Source: an uncultured Clostridia bacterium (lineage in GTDB: Bacteria > Bacillota > Clostridia > Oscillospirales > Ruminococcaceae). From it: a DNA stretch of 64,000 bases. A model generated the notes under the pieces. That model did not search any database, was not told where the DNA came from, and was given only the letters and a program-made list of their open reading frames with translations. The stretch lies in contig CAMCPM010000002.1 of assembly GCA_945876755.1 (NCBI GenBank), positions 62,001-126,000 on the forward strand. The letters are read 5' to 3'. A program made the translations under genes and the position numbers. Shown in pieces: positions 52,689-61,892 of the stretch; the stretch's first letter is position 1, and each line of letters starts with the position of its first letter.

Positions 52689-54434
52689 TTACTTCTTGTT
52701 TTTCAAATCCTGAATATATTTCAAAAAATCATCGTTTGACATATCCTTTATATCTGCGGAATTGTCAGCGTTTGAAATAAGAATATTAATAAAATCATCA
52801 ACAGCTGTTCTATTAATATTTACATCTTTGCTGTTGATTACAATTTCGGTTATTTTACCCATTTCATCGGCAGTAAATTCACTTTGCAGCGAAAGAATAT
52901 CGGAAAAAGCCGAATTTTTCATTTTTTCAAGCATAACCCGGTAGATTTTTTTGTTGAAATCTGTCACAAAGTTATCCGGCGAAACCTGTGAGGAAATGTA
53001 GTCGGCTTCATCGGGGTGATTTGCAAGGTAAGCAATTATCCCTGTTTCTGCTTTATACTCTTTCGGGTGTCGGTAGGAATCCGGATTGGTACGCAGCTGC
53101 TTCTGAAATGTTCTTATCTCTGTCCATTCCTGACTTTTTGCCTTGTTGATCCTGCGCTTGATAACCCCGTCAACCTGCTGCAAAAGCATTTCCTTGCTGA
53201 CCTTATTTGCGTCTGCAAGTCTGCCGATGTAAACCTCACGCTCAATAGGGGAGGTGATATCCGCCAGCACATTGACACAGCGTTTAAGGTACTCGATTTT
53301 TCCGTCGTCGGTAGAAATATCAAGACCGTTTCGGCATTTGTCAAGTTCAAATTCCAGCGCGCCGCCGGATTTATCCAGAAGCTGCTTGAAGCGCAAAGCA
53401 CCGAATTTTTTTATGTATTCGTCCGGGTCCTTTGCACCTTCCATGTGAATTATCTTTGTCCTTACGCCGACCTCGGAAAGCAGATTTATCGCCTTGTGAG
53501 TAGCGTTCTGACCTGCACCGTCCGAGTCATAGGCGATAATTATCTCATCCGCATACTGGGACATAAGCCTTGCCTGCTCCTGAGTAAGCGCAGTACCGAG
53601 AGTAGCCACAACATTTTCAAAGCCTGCTTGATTTATGGCAATAACATCCATATATCCTTCTGCGAGGATAAGCCGTTTTTCTTCGGATCTCTTTGCAAAA
53701 TTCAGCGAGAAAAGGTTTCTGCTTTTCTTGAAAACAGGCGTATCAGAGCTGTTTATGTACTTCGGACCGCTGCCGTCGATTATACGTCCGCCGAAAGCGA
53801 TAACATTTCCTCGCAGGTCGATAATAGGAAACATAACTCTGTCACGGAAAAGGTCGAAAACACCGCCGTTTTTGCCACGTCCGCAAAGATTTGCTGTGAT
53901 AAGCTCTTCTTCCGAAAAGCCTTTTGAACGCAGAAAATGTGAAAGTCTGTGCCAGTCGTCTGGAGCATATCCCAGACCGTACTTGGTGATCGTTGCAGGG
54001 GTAAGCTGACGCTCGGAAAAGTATCTCCGGCCCTTTTCGCCATCGGGGGAACGGGTAAGCGTGTCATAAAAAAATCGTGCCGCAGTTCTGTTTATCTCAA
54101 GCACACGGGACTTTATCCGTGAACTTTCGTTGTTTTTTGCATCTTCGGGCATAGCCATTCCCGCACGGTCGGCAAGAAACTTTATTGCCTCAACGTAATC
54201 GAGATTTTCGATTTTCATTATAAAAGTTATTACGTCTCCGCCTGCGCCGCAGCCGAAGCAGTAGAAGCTGCTGCTTTCAAGATAAACCGTACATGAAGGT
54301 GATTTTTCCGAGTGAAAAGGACAAAGGCAAACGCAGTTTCTTCCGCGGCGGATAAGGCTCACATATGACGACATCACGCTGTCGATAGGATTGTTCTGTT
54401 TAAGCTCCAGAATAAACTGGTCAGGAAACGCCAT
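52689..54434 (-). CDS. dnaG: DNA primase
   Basis: The 581-residue protein has the CHC2 zinc ribbon ([15 protein letters not shown]...[12 protein letters not shown], residues 36-67), the TOPRIM core (about 258-340; [13 protein letters not shown] and [13 protein letters not shown]), and a C-terminal DnaB-binding helical domain. It makes RNA primers for replication. The ATG overlaps the dGTPase stop by 1 nt (TAATG), coupling translation. Confidence 0.96.
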   Translation of the reverse strand: MAFPDQFILELKQNNPIDSVMSSYVSLIRRGRNCVCLCPFHSEKSPSCTVYLESSSFYCFGCGAGGDVITFIMKIENLDYVEAIKFLADRAGMAMPEDAKNNESSRIKSRVLEINRTAARFFYDTLTRSPDGEKGRRYFSERQLTPATITKYGLGYAPDDWHRLSHFLRSKGFSEEELITANLCGRGKNGGVFDLFRDRVMFPIIDLRGNVIAFGGRIIDGSGPKYINSSDTPVFKKSRNLFSLNFAKRSEEKRLILAEGYMDVIAINQAGFENVVATLGTALTQEQARLMSQYADEIIIAYDSDGAGQNATHKAINLLSEVGVRTKIIHMEGAKDPDEYIKKFGALRFKQLLDKSGGALEFELDKCRNGLDISTDDGKIEYLKRCVNVLADITSPIEREVYIGRLADANKVSKEMLLQQVDGVIKRRINKAKSQEWTEIRTFQKQLRTNPDSYRHPKEYKAETGIIAYLANHPDEADYISSQVSPDNFVTDFNKKIYRVMLEKMKNSAFSDILSLQSEFTADEMGKITEIVINSKDVNINRTAVDDFINILISNADNSADIKDMSNDDFLKYIQDLKNKK

Positions 54435-55426
54435 TAAATTTTCCAGCCTTTCGGTATAAACAATTCATTGTACAGATTTACTGCGTAAACGTCCGTCATG
54501 CCTGCGATATAATCGCATACGGCACGTTCTTTGTCAAATTTCTTCATGATTTTTTTGTACTCTTCAGGCATTTTTTCGGGATTGCGCAGGAAGTATAAAT
54601 AAAGCTTTTCGACTAAAGCCTTTGCCTTGGCTTCTTCAGCCTTTGCAACGGAATTTTTGTACACATTGGCAAACATAAATGAACGCAGGTCATCGTGTGC
54701 TTTTTTGACTTCATCGCTCATGTGAATGTCCGAAACGCCGTTATCGAGTATAGAAGTGATAAGAGTAGTGATACGCTGGCTTTTGCTGTGACCGAGAATG
54801 TCCGTTGCCGATTTAGGCAGATCCTCTTCTTTCAGCATACCTGCACGGATAGCGTCATCAATATCGTGATTAATGTAGGCAATTTTATCGGCAAGGCGTA
54901 CAATGTAACCCTCTTTTGTAACGGCGACCTTATTGGTATGGCAGGCAATGCCGTTTTTTACTTCGTATGTAAGGTTCAGTCCATTGCCGTTATTTTCAAT
55001 ATAATCAACCACACGCACACTCTGGAGGTAATGTGTGAAACCGTAGGGACAGATCTCGTTAAGCACATATTCGCCCGAGTGACCGAAAGGCGTATGTCCC
55101 AGGTCGTGTCCGAGAGCTATAGCTTCGGTCAAGTCTTCGTTCAGTCGGAAAGCACGGGCAATGGTCCTTGCGATCTGAGAGACCTCAAGCGTATGAGTAA
55201 GCCGTGTACGGTAATGGTCGCCGACAGGGGAGAGGAAAACCTGAGTTTTCTGTTTAAGCCGTCTGAAAGCGTTGCAGTGAAGGATCCTGTCTCTGTCACG
55301 CTGAAATTCGGTTCTTATGGGACATTTTGCCTCACTGCGCACACGCCGTCCGGTACCTTTTGATGTACAAGCGTCCTCGCAAAGCATACCAAGTTCCATA
55401 ATTTCGGTTTGTTCGCGTATTGTCAT
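54434..55426 (-). CDS. dgt: Deoxyguanosinetriphosphate triphosphohydrolase-like protein
   Basis: The 330-residue HD-domain protein has YRTRLTHTLEVSQIAR and GHDLGHTPFGHSGE with the metal-binding His and His-Asp. dNTPases of this group split dNTPs to nucleoside plus triphosphate, tuning nucleotide pools for replication. The start at 55426 has GGAGGTG upstream; the longer frame upstream lacks support. It heads the dgt-dnaG-rpoD operon, so control of dNTP, primer synthesis and sigma-A is tied together. Confidence 0.9.
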   Translation of the reverse strand: MTIREQTEIMELGMLCEDACTSKGTGRRVRSEAKCPIRTEFQRDRDRILHCNAFRRLKQKTQVFLSPVGDHYRTRLTHTLEVSQIARTIARAFRLNEDLTEAIALGHDLGHTPFGHSGEYVLNEICPYGFTHYLQSVRVVDYIENNGNGLNLTYEVKNGIACHTNKVAVTKEGYIVRLADKIAYINHDIDDAIRAGMLKEEDLPKSATDILGHSKSQRITTLITSILDNGVSDIHMSDEVKKAHDDLRSFMFANVYKNSVAKAEEAKAKALVEKLYLYFLRNPEKMPEEYKKIMKKFDKERAVCDYIAGMTDVYAVNLYNELFIPKGWKI

Positions 55427-55547
55427 TATCACACCTCCGACGTGCATCTGAATAATCGACATAAAACATTAATTAACATCTATATATACGATTTTAGTAT
55501 AAAAAAAACCTCTTTTAAAAACCAATTTTGTATATATTCACAAAATA

Positions 55548-56177
55548 TCAGGCAAAATTCTCAAAACATTCGTCAAGTTGCTCAAATAAAATATTTCCGT
55601 TGGTAATATCAGTAAGCTTTTCTTTGAGGGATTCTGCAAAATCGGTTTTAACAAGCATTTTTAAAGTAACGTCAGCAGCAAAGTCCGTATCAAGAATTTT
55701 TACCTCAAATTCGGGAAGAACATAACTGATTTTTCCGTACAAATTATAATCGACCGTAATATTAATCGGAAAACATCTGCACATAATAAGCCGTTCTGCA
55801 GCGTCCACAGCGATTTTGGCACTGTGGGAATATGCGCGGACAAGTCCTCCTCCGCCGAGAAGGATACCTCCGAAATAACGTGTTACAACGCAGCAGATGT
55901 CGGTAAGACCTTCCTTCTGCAAAACATCAAGGACAGGCACCCCCGCAGTACCCTGAGGTTCGCCGTCGTCGGAATAACGTGATGTGCAGCCGTCTCGGAG
56001 AATATAGGCGTATACGTTGTGAGTTGCTTTTCGGTGTTTTGCCCGTATCTCATTTATAAAATCCACGGCTTCGTCGTTGGTCTCAACGTGTTTGATATAT
56101 CCGATAAATTCGGATTTCTTTTCAGTAAATGAAGCCTCGGCAAAGCCGTTTACAGTTGAATAATCATTGCTCTGCAT
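55548..56177 (-). CDS. YigZ/IMPACT family protein
   Basis: The 209-residue protein has the UPF0029/IMPACT N-terminal domain with SRYSDDGEPQGTAGVPVL and CCVVTRYFGGILLGGGGLVRAYS, and a smaller C-terminal domain. Bacterial YigZ proteins bind RNA or ribosomes; in eukaryotes IMPACT controls Gcn2. The exact bacterial role is not settled. GGAGGAC precedes the ATG and the L31 terminator lies just upstream. Confidence 0.9.
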   Translation of the reverse strand: MQSNDYSTVNGFAEASFTEKKSEFIGYIKHVETNDEAVDFINEIRAKHRKATHNVYAYILRDGCTSRYSDDGEPQGTAGVPVLDVLQKEGLTDICCVVTRYFGGILLGGGGLVRAYSHSAKIAVDAAERLIMCRCFPINITVDYNLYGKISYVLPEFEVKILDTDFAADVTLKMLVKTDFAESLKEKLTDITNGNILFEQLDECFENFA

Positions 56178-56188
56178 AATGTCCTCCG

Positions 56189-56222
56189 TAAAAAATAAGC
56201 CTGCGTAAAAATACGCAGGCTT
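56189..56222 (-). terminator. Terminator of rpmE
   Basis: AAGCCTGCGTA pairs with TACGCAGGCTT, followed on the minus strand by ATTTTTT. Confidence 0.9.
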
Positions 56223-56227
56223 GTGGA

Positions 56228-56431
56228 TTACTTATCCATACCAAAACGCTTCTTAAATCTGTCAACACGTCCGCCTGTATCAACAAGCTTCTGCTTACCT
56301 GTGTAGAAGGGGTGGCACTTGGAACAAATTTCAACTCTGATGTTCTCCTTTGTAGAACGAGTCTTGATCACGTTGCCGCAAGCACAGGTGATAGTAGTCT
56401 CCTTATAATCGGGATGAATTCCTTCTTTCAT
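56228..56431 (-). CDS. rpmE: 50S ribosomal protein L31
   Basis: The 67-residue protein [20 protein letters not shown] has the zinc-binding cysteines CACG and CSKCH (C+ type), [20 protein letters not shown] and the tail. The start at 56431 has GAGGTG upstream. It is a monocistronic transcript with a perfect promoter. The 98-nt leader between promoter and ATG can form hairpins and could be an L31 autoregulatory leader. Confidence 0.96.
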   Translation of the reverse strand: MKEGIHPDYKETTITCACGNVIKTRSTKENIRVEICSKCHPFYTGKQKLVDTGGRVDRFKKRFGMDK

Positions 56432-56528
56432 TAATAACACCTCATTTCTTTCCAATAATATTATGATTGCATAGCAGCCCATCACAATACATCGGACAGT
56501 AGTGCTAATAAATCACTTACGAAAATAA

Positions 56529-56557
56529 ATTATACCATAAGAAAATATTTTTGTCAA
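56529..56557 (-). promoter_or_regulatory. Promoter of rpmE
   Basis: On the minus strand TTGACA (56557-56552), 17-bp spacer, TATAAT (56534-56529): consensus. Confidence 0.85.
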
Positions 56558-56565
56558 TAGCTTTC

Positions 56566-56603
56566 AATAAAAAAACTTGCGCACAGATAATTCCGTGCGC
56601 AAG
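56566..56603 (-). terminator. Terminator of the tyrosine-rich surface protein gene
   Basis: CTTGCGCAC pairs with GTGCGCAAG and is followed on the minus strand by TTTTTTTATT. Confidence 0.9.
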
Positions 56604-56616
56604 AGTTTGGAATGAA

Positions 56617-58101
56617 TCAGTAAATTACGATTACGAAGTCGCCGCCCTTGGTTACTTCTCCGAATGTGCACTTGCCGTTGTCCTGGATCTTAGAGGTATC
56701 AACGAGAGAGAGTGAATTCTTGGAAGCGTTGTAGCGGTACAGTCTTGCCTTGTAGCCTGCACGCTTAGTAGAGAACTTAACTGTAACGCTGGTTTCAAGT
56801 CCGAAAGAACCGTTTTCAATTGAGATCTGAGCGGAGCTTACAGCCTTGTTCTTCTTGTAAGCGGCCTTTACAAGCTTGGAAGGAACATTCTTTGTATTGT
56901 ACTCTGTATCAAGGTTGATTTCCTTTGCAGAAGAAATATCTTTACCATTGATTGTGAAGGATACACCGTTGTCGAGAACAAATTTAACGGTAATATCTCT
57001 GCCCTTAAATGCTGCAATAACAGTAGAGGGAACTACAGTTTCCTTATTCATATCAACAGTAGTGCTTGAGCCGGATTTGAGGGACTTAATATACTTTGCA
57101 ATGGATGTCCAGCCTTTTTTCTTTCCGATTGTTGCAGTAGTTTTGTCGGAAGTATCATTATCATTTTTATTGTTATTTTTCATGAGCCAATAGTAATAAT
57201 AAGGATCTCCGTAGTAATAGCCGTCATAATAACTGAAAGTGTATACATTTGAAGCATTATTTCCGGAAGCGGCAAGAGCAGCTTCATATGTTGTATAATA
57301 CTTACCTGTAACCTTGCTGAAGTAATTTGTCTTTGGTGCGCTGTAGTCTGCTACTTTTTCAATTTTGCTGTAATCATTTCCGGCAGCGGTAAGAGCAGCG
57401 CTGAGAGTAGGATAGTATACTCCGTTGACCTTATAAACATCATATGTATCATAATTGCTGTAATAGTGATCGTTATAGCTGCTGGAAACACCGTAAATGA
57501 GAACGCAGTCTGCTGTTTCTTTTACAGAAGAATACTGACCGTTTGCAGGGTTAAAGTATACATTTCCGTCAGGAGAGGTCGATTTTGCCAGTTCATAGCT
57601 GTAATCTGTCTTAACCTGCTGCTCAAGTGTAACACCTGCTGCATAAAGGCTGGAGAGATTCGGATAATACAAACCGTTTGAGCCGAGGTAAGTAAGACCT
57701 GTATTGGAAGCATAATGATAAGCGATATAAACGGAAGATGTATCGGATGAACCGCCTGTTGTAGTTGTATATTTGGTACTGCCGGTAGTATTTTGAGTTG
57801 AAACAACTCCGTTTGCGCTTACATAAATTGTTGAACCGTATCCGAAAACGGAAGTAACGTTCATAGGAGTAACTGTACCGGTACCCTTGTTAGCGTTTGC
57901 AATAGATTCAGATGAATAATAAGCGGTACTGGTTGTTGTTACACCGTTAGCTCCTGTTGTTGTGGTGACAACTTTATAAACATATCCGCTTGCAACGCCG
58001 GAATTTGAATCCAAAGCGCTTGCAGCAACGCAAACTGTAGGTATAGTCATAAGACCAGCAAGACTTACAGCTGCAACCTTACCGAAAATTTTCTTTTTCA
58101 T
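56617..58101 (-). CDS. Secreted tyrosine-rich repeat protein
   Basis: The 494-residue protein has a signal peptide (about residues 1-29, ending VCVAASA) and then a Tyr, Ser, Thr and Gly-rich region to about 320. That region repeats a short unit, seen as YYPNLSSLYAAG, YYPTLSAALTAAGNDYSKI and YYTTYEAALAASGNNASNV, about 60 residues apart. The C-terminal 170 residues (from IGKKKGWTSIAKYIKSL) form a beta-rich domain I do not recognise. No sorting signal, dockerin or anchor is visible. The start at 58101 has AAAGGAG upstream. It may be a surface adhesion or matrix protein; this is inference. Confidence 0.75.
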   Translation of the reverse strand: MKKKIFGKVAAVSLAGLMTIPTVCVAASALDSNSGVASGYVYKVVTTTTGANGVTTTSTAYYSSESIANANKGTGTVTPMNVTSVFGYGSTIYVSANGVVSTQNTTGSTKYTTTTGGSSDTSSVYIAYHYASNTGLTYLGSNGLYYPNLSSLYAAGVTLEQQVKTDYSYELAKSTSPDGNVYFNPANGQYSSVKETADCVLIYGVSSSYNDHYYSNYDTYDVYKVNGVYYPTLSAALTAAGNDYSKIEKVADYSAPKTNYFSKVTGKYYTTYEAALAASGNNASNVYTFSYYDGYYYGDPYYYYWLMKNNNKNDNDTSDKTTATIGKKKGWTSIAKYIKSLKSGSSTTVDMNKETVVPSTVIAAFKGRDITVKFVLDNGVSFTINGKDISSAKEINLDTEYNTKNVPSKLVKAAYKKNKAVSSAQISIENGSFGLETSVTVKFSTKRAGYKARLYRYNASKNSLSLVDTSKIQDNGKCTFGEVTKGGDFVIVIY

Positions 58102-58163
58102 TTTAATATCTCCTTTGCAAATATTTTCATGTTTTTCAGTATATATAATACTGCCTGAATACA

Positions 58164-58192
58164 AGTATACTATAATTTTTCATTTTTGGCAA
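58164..58192 (-). promoter_or_regulatory. Promoter of the tyrosine-rich protein gene
   Basis: On the minus strand TTGCCA (58192-58187), 17-bp spacer, TATACT (58169-58164). Confidence 0.65.
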
Positions 58193-58244
58193 TAGGTATT
58201 TTAACAAAATATATTACAATTTTATGACGAAAAGCAAAAAGTAA

Positions 58245-58288
58245 TGTCAAAAGGTTACAAAGCTAAAAAATAATGTAACCTTTTGACA
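58245..58288 (-). terminator. Perfect inverted repeat after tmcAL
   Basis: Fifteen-bp arms TGTCAAAAGGTTACA and TGTAACCTTTTGACA with a 14-nt loop; on the minus strand followed by TTACTTTTTG. Acts probably as a terminator; the arms could also bind a regulator. Confidence 0.65.
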
Positions 58289-58298
58289 TGAATTTAAA

Positions 58299-59504
58299 TC
58301 ACTGAATTTCAATTTTTGCAGTAAAATCCTCTGCGCAGGGACGGATATTTCTTGAAGCCAGTCCGTAAAGATTTGTAGCGCGGTTTGAAATATCCGCAAA
58401 TCTGTTTATCGGAGGCTTTTTAAGCTCAACAAAATCTTTAAGCGATGTACCGAACGGTATTGCAAGCTTGTTGCCTTCGGCTTTTTCACTTGCGGCTTTA
58501 AGTATCTCACTTCCTCTTTCGTTAAATGCGAGAACTCTTCCGTAAGGCGGCATTATCATAAGGTCGGTAGCCTTTGTGTTGATATACAGATTAAGAAGGA
58601 TCCTTCTCAGTCTTGCCTGTGTAAGGTTTTTATTGCACGCTTTTTCGATAAATTCATCAAGAGAATTGGAATCTATTCCTGTACGGAAAATATAGTTTGC
58701 AAGTCCCTGATCCACATCGGGACATTCGGCAATTACAGGCGGAATAGTAGAACGGAGAACGTAAAGCAGCTCGCGTTCGAGGTTGTCGAAGTATGCAAGA
58801 AGCTCTTTTTCTTCATATTCAGCAGCAAGGTCAGCCATATCCTTCGGCACATATGCGCTGATGTCATCGCCGTTTTCGATCATTTCACGAAGCAGAGTAC
58901 CGCTTGCAAAGCCGTCGGCAGCATTAAGGCTGTCATGCTCTGCGCCCTTGCGCTTAACGGTATAGGTTTCAAGCTCAAGACCGAGAAGCTTGATAGCTTT
59001 AAGATATTCAACTGCAAGAGTGTTGTTTGGAGAGTCAAAAACAGAAGCTATGATCGGACCGTGTTCAAGAGCGATAGCCTGCTGAACAGCCTGAGGGAAC
59101 GACATTCCCTGTTCGAGAAGCGGCTTGATCTTTTCCGGCTTTGATGTGTTAAGCGAAGCCATTGCGGCATTTTTCAGCAGCTCGATATCTCCGCATTCGC
59201 TGCCGAAGGAAATCCCGTCAACGCAGCCGAGAGCGCCAAGCATCATTACGCCTGCACGGGCAAAATAGTTTGCGCTTGAAAGGGAGTATACGACAGGCAT
59301 TTCTATAACGAGGTCAACGCCGTTATTTACAGCAACTTTGGCACGGGCGAACTTGTCTATCATTGCAACGTCGCCGCGCTGAACGTAGTTGCCGCTCATA
59401 ATGGCAACAATGTGAGTTGCACCCTGTTTTCTTGTTTCTTCAATCTGATAAATATGACCGTTGTGGAACGGGTTATATTCACATATAATACCGTATGTTT
59501 TCAT
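58299..59504 (-). CDS. tmcAL: tRNA(Met) cytidine acetate ligase
   Basis: The 401-residue protein has the nucleotidyltransferase start IICEYNPFHNGHIYQIEETR with the HxGH motif, then IMSGNYVQRGDVAMIDKFAR, the family signature (formerly YlbM, DUF795). TmcAL uses acetate and ATP to make N4-acetylcytidine at the wobble position of elongator tRNA-Met. Start at 59504 is chosen because AAAGGATCG precedes it and it matches the family; an upstream start at 59543 does not. Acetate kinase is the divergent neighbour 222 bp away, another acetate-using enzyme. Confidence 0.92.
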   Translation of the reverse strand: MKTYGIICEYNPFHNGHIYQIEETRKQGATHIVAIMSGNYVQRGDVAMIDKFARAKVAVNNGVDLVIEMPVVYSLSSANYFARAGVMMLGALGCVDGISFGSECGDIELLKNAAMASLNTSKPEKIKPLLEQGMSFPQAVQQAIALEHGPIIASVFDSPNNTLAVEYLKAIKLLGLELETYTVKRKGAEHDSLNAADGFASGTLLREMIENGDDISAYVPKDMADLAAEYEEKELLAYFDNLERELLYVLRSTIPPVIAECPDVDQGLANYIFRTGIDSNSLDEFIEKACNKNLTQARLRRILLNLYINTKATDLMIMPPYGRVLAFNERGSEILKAASEKAEGNKLAIPFGTSLKDFVELKKPPINRFADISNRATNLYGLASRNIRPCAEDFTAKIEIQ

Positions 59505-59657
59505 TTTGTTTTCGATCCTTTCGTTTAGGAAGTCGCACGGCATACCCTGAATAAAAATTTACCGTTAAATAAATAGCCGTACTTTAATATAGTATCTGAT
59601 TTTACAGGCTGAAATATTGAATAATTATTATTATTTTCTGAAAATATTGTGAAACTA

Positions 59658-59686
59658 TTGATTTATGGCGATTTTTGTAATAATAT
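59658..59686 (+). promoter_or_regulatory. Promoter of ackA
   Basis: TTGATT (59658-59663), 17-bp spacer, TAATAT (59681-59686), overlapping a TATAAT 3 bp later. Confidence 0.6.
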
Positions 59687-59726
59687 AATGATGTATATTG
59701 TATTCTTGAAAGGATTGTTTGTAATT

Positions 59727-60926
59727 ATGATCATTCTCGTAGTAAACGCGGGAAGCTCCTCTCTCAAGTATCAGCTTCTCAACATGGACGACGAAAGCGT
59801 TATCGCAAAGGGTAACTGTGACAGGATCGGTATCGGCGGTCACGTTTCACATAAGACCTTTGACGGCAGAACAGTCGATATGGACTGTGATTTTCCTACT
59901 CATACCGAGGCTTTTGAAAAGCTTGTTGAAGTTCTTACAACAGGCGATGCAGCAGTTATCAAGTCAATGGATGAGATCTCTGCGGTAGGTCACAGAATAG
60001 TACAGGGTGCAGAGGTGTTCGATAAGACTACTCTCGTAACCGATGAAGTAATCCAGCAGATCGACGACCTTCAGGATCTTGCTCCGGTACATAACCACCC
60101 CCACGCACTTGCTCTTTGGGCTTGCAAAAAGGTTCTTCCCGAAAACGTACCTCAGGTCGTTGTATTCGATACAGCATTCCATCAGACAATGCCTCCCAAG
60201 GCTTATATGTACGGTCTTCCTTATGAGGACTACGAGAAATATCATGTAAGAAAATACGGTTTCCACGGTACATCCCACCGCTTTGTTTCCGCTGCTCTTG
60301 CCGAGGCAATGGGCAAGGATATCAAGGATCTGAAGATAGTTTCCTGCCACCTTGGCAACGGCTCTTCTATCACAGCTGTACAGGGCGGAAAGTCCATAGA
60401 TACATCAATGGGCTTCACACCGCTTGACGGCGTTGTAATGGGTACAAGAACAGGCAGCGTTGACCCCTCTGCCGTAACCTTTGTTGCTGAAAAGCACCAT
60501 TTTTCAACAAAGGAAATGAGCGATTACATGAACAAGAAATCCGGTTTCCTCGGGGTTTCGGGCGTATCCTCAGACAACCGTGATATCTCCAGCGCAGCCG
60601 AGCACGGCGACACGAGAGCGCAGCTCGTTTCCGAAATGCTTGTTTATGAGATAAAGAAGTATATCGGTTCTTATGCTGCTGCAATGAACGGTCTTGACGC
60701 TGTTCTCTTTACGGGCGGTATCGGTGAGAATGCTTCCGAGGTTCGTGAAAGCGTTTGCGCTGACATGGATTTCTTCGGTATCAAGATCGACAACGAGCTT
60801 AACAAGACTATCCACGGCAAGCTGCAGAAGATATCCACACCCGATTCCAAGGTTGAGGTTTGGGTAGTTCCCACAAACGAAGAGCTTCTCATTGCAAGAG
60901 ATACTCTCGCACTTATTTCCAAGTAA
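59727..60926 (+). CDS. ackA: Acetate kinase
   Basis: The 399-residue protein starts MIILVVNAGSSSLKYQLL, has VVFDTAFHQTMPP, RKYGFHGTSHRFVS and GNGSSITAVQGGKS, and TGGIGENASEVRE near the C-terminus, all acetate/propionate kinase family motifs. It makes ATP and acetate from acetyl phosphate, the main fermentation ATP step. ATG 59727 is chosen because AAAGGATTG lies 12 bp upstream; in-frame upstream starts have no family support. No pta gene is adjacent. Confidence 0.97.
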   Translation: MIILVVNAGSSSLKYQLLNMDDESVIAKGNCDRIGIGGHVSHKTFDGRTVDMDCDFPTHTEAFEKLVEVLTTGDAAVIKSMDEISAVGHRIVQGAEVFDKTTLVTDEVIQQIDDLQDLAPVHNHPHALALWACKKVLPENVPQVVVFDTAFHQTMPPKAYMYGLPYEDYEKYHVRKYGFHGTSHRFVSAALAEAMGKDIKDLKIVSCHLGNGSSITAVQGGKSIDTSMGFTPLDGVVMGTRTGSVDPSAVTFVAEKHHFSTKEMSDYMNKKSGFLGVSGVSSDNRDISSAAEHGDTRAQLVSEMLVYEIKKYIGSYAAAMNGLDAVLFTGGIGENASEVRESVCADMDFFGIKIDNELNKTIHGKLQKISTPDSKVEVWVVPTNEELLIARDTLALISK

Positions 60927-60979
60927 TCATAATAAACGTTCTTAGATTGAATAAAATATTAAGAGGTATCAATTAGGGA

Positions 60980-61069
60980 AGTACCGATAAAGAAGTTCTA
61001 TCGGTACCGAGCGGCAAACTTTGAGCATTTCGCTAATTAACAAACGAAATGACAAAGGGGTCGCCCCTT
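60980..61069 (+). repeat. Dispersed 90-bp structured repeat, copy B
   Basis: 90 bp, about 90 % like 51481-51572. It forms hairpin 1 GTACCGATA/TATCGGTAC, hairpin 2 GCATTTCG/CGAAATG and hairpin 3 AAGGGG/CCCCTT. Outside it, AAGAGGTA (60961-60968) pairs with TACCTCTT (about 61073-61080), giving an outer stem followed by TTTTG, so this copy can also end ackA transcription. Confidence 0.85.
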
Positions 61070-61110
61070 TTGGTACCTCTTTTTGTATGTACAGATAAAT
61101 TAACGGCAAA

Positions 61111-61725
61111 TTAATTTGCTTTATAAAGAAAATCAAAGCTTCCGGGTTCTGTTTTCAGGCAAGTTTCAAGAACTCCTGCAAGAATTTTTAATTTAATGAG
61201 CATACTGTTATTGTCTTCGGGAAAAACAGTATCATCGAGAAAAAATGTAAGGACAGCAACGATTATTTCTGCGCTTTCTTTGGGTGTATCTGTTTTTATT
61301 GAACCTTCATTTATACCCTCTTTCAGCAGTTCGGTCAATACAGGTGAGATTTCCTGTATTGCGGCGCACTTCATTTTGTGGTGAAGAGTCATGTCGTCGT
61401 GGAGATGCAGCGTTATCAGCATATTTTTTTCGTTTCCGCTGAAATCTCTTTTTATGACGCTTTGAAACAGCTTTTTTATTTTTGCCAATGCAGAGTTTTC
61501 GGACGAAGTATGCAAAGTTTCAAAATATTCATGAACAGCACGGCGGTAGCAGCGTTCAATAACGGAATAAAGTATCTCGTCCTTGCTTTTAAAATAGTAA
61601 TAAATGCTGCCCTTGCCTATACCTGCTTTTTTTGCTATCACATCTACGGAGATATCCTTATACGGAACTTCGGACATAAGCTTTTCCATTGCGTCAAAAA
61701 TCAATTCTTTTTTATCGCTTTTCAT
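61111..61725 (-). CDS. TetR-family transcriptional regulator
   Basis: The 204-residue protein has the TetR helix-turn-helix at residues about 5-50: KKELIFDAMEKLMSE, then VDVIAKKAGIGKGSIYYYFKSKDEIL. The C-terminal helices form a ligand pocket of unknown specificity. It is divergent from the hydrolase-condensation operon; the intergenic region has palindromes with GGTCGAA that overlap the operon's promoter, so it very likely represses that operon. Its own promoter is at 61767-61795. Confidence 0.9.
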   Translation of the reverse strand: MKSDKKELIFDAMEKLMSEVPYKDISVDVIAKKAGIGKGSIYYYFKSKDEILYSVIERCYRRAVHEYFETLHTSSENSALAKIKKLFQSVIKRDFSGNEKNMLITLHLHDDMTLHHKMKCAAIQEISPVLTELLKEGINEGSIKTDTPKESAEIIVAVLTFFLDDTVFPEDNNSMLIKLKILAGVLETCLKTEPGSFDFLYKAN

Positions 61726-61766
61726 ATTTGATTACCGACCTTTACTGCATTGATTTTGCTGTTTTA

Positions 61767-61795
61767 ATTATAACATATAAATATATACTTTACAA
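61767..61795 (-). promoter_or_regulatory. Promoter of the TetR gene
   Basis: On the minus strand TTGTAA (61795-61790), 17-bp spacer, TATAAT (61772-61767). Confidence 0.65.
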
Positions 61796-61815
61796 TTAAA
61801 AACTTTTTAAAATAC

Positions 61816-61844
61816 TTGACCGTTGGTCGAAAATATGTTAAAAT
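61816..61844 (+). promoter_or_regulatory. Promoter of the hydrolase-condensation operon with TetR operator
   Basis: TTGACC (61816-61821), 17-bp spacer, TAAAAT (61839-61844). The palindrome GACC-GTT-GGTC (61818-61828) overlaps the -35 box, so a bound repressor blocks polymerase. Confidence 0.75.
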
Positions 61845-61857
61845 ATTTACAGATAAA

Positions 61858-61874
61858 TTCGACTGATGGTCGAA
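61858..61874. promoter_or_regulatory. Second TetR operator
   Basis: TTCGAC-TGATG-GTCGAA, 6-bp arms, just after the transcription start and sharing TGGTCGAA with the first operator about 42 bp upstream. Confidence 0.75.
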
Positions 61875-61892
61875 AATGAAAGAGGCGGTCAA

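Noticed and set aside
61866..61868. Upstream ATG as start of the alpha/beta hydrolase
   Set aside because: It lies inside the second TetR operator and about 15 nt from the expected transcript start, without room for a ribosome site.
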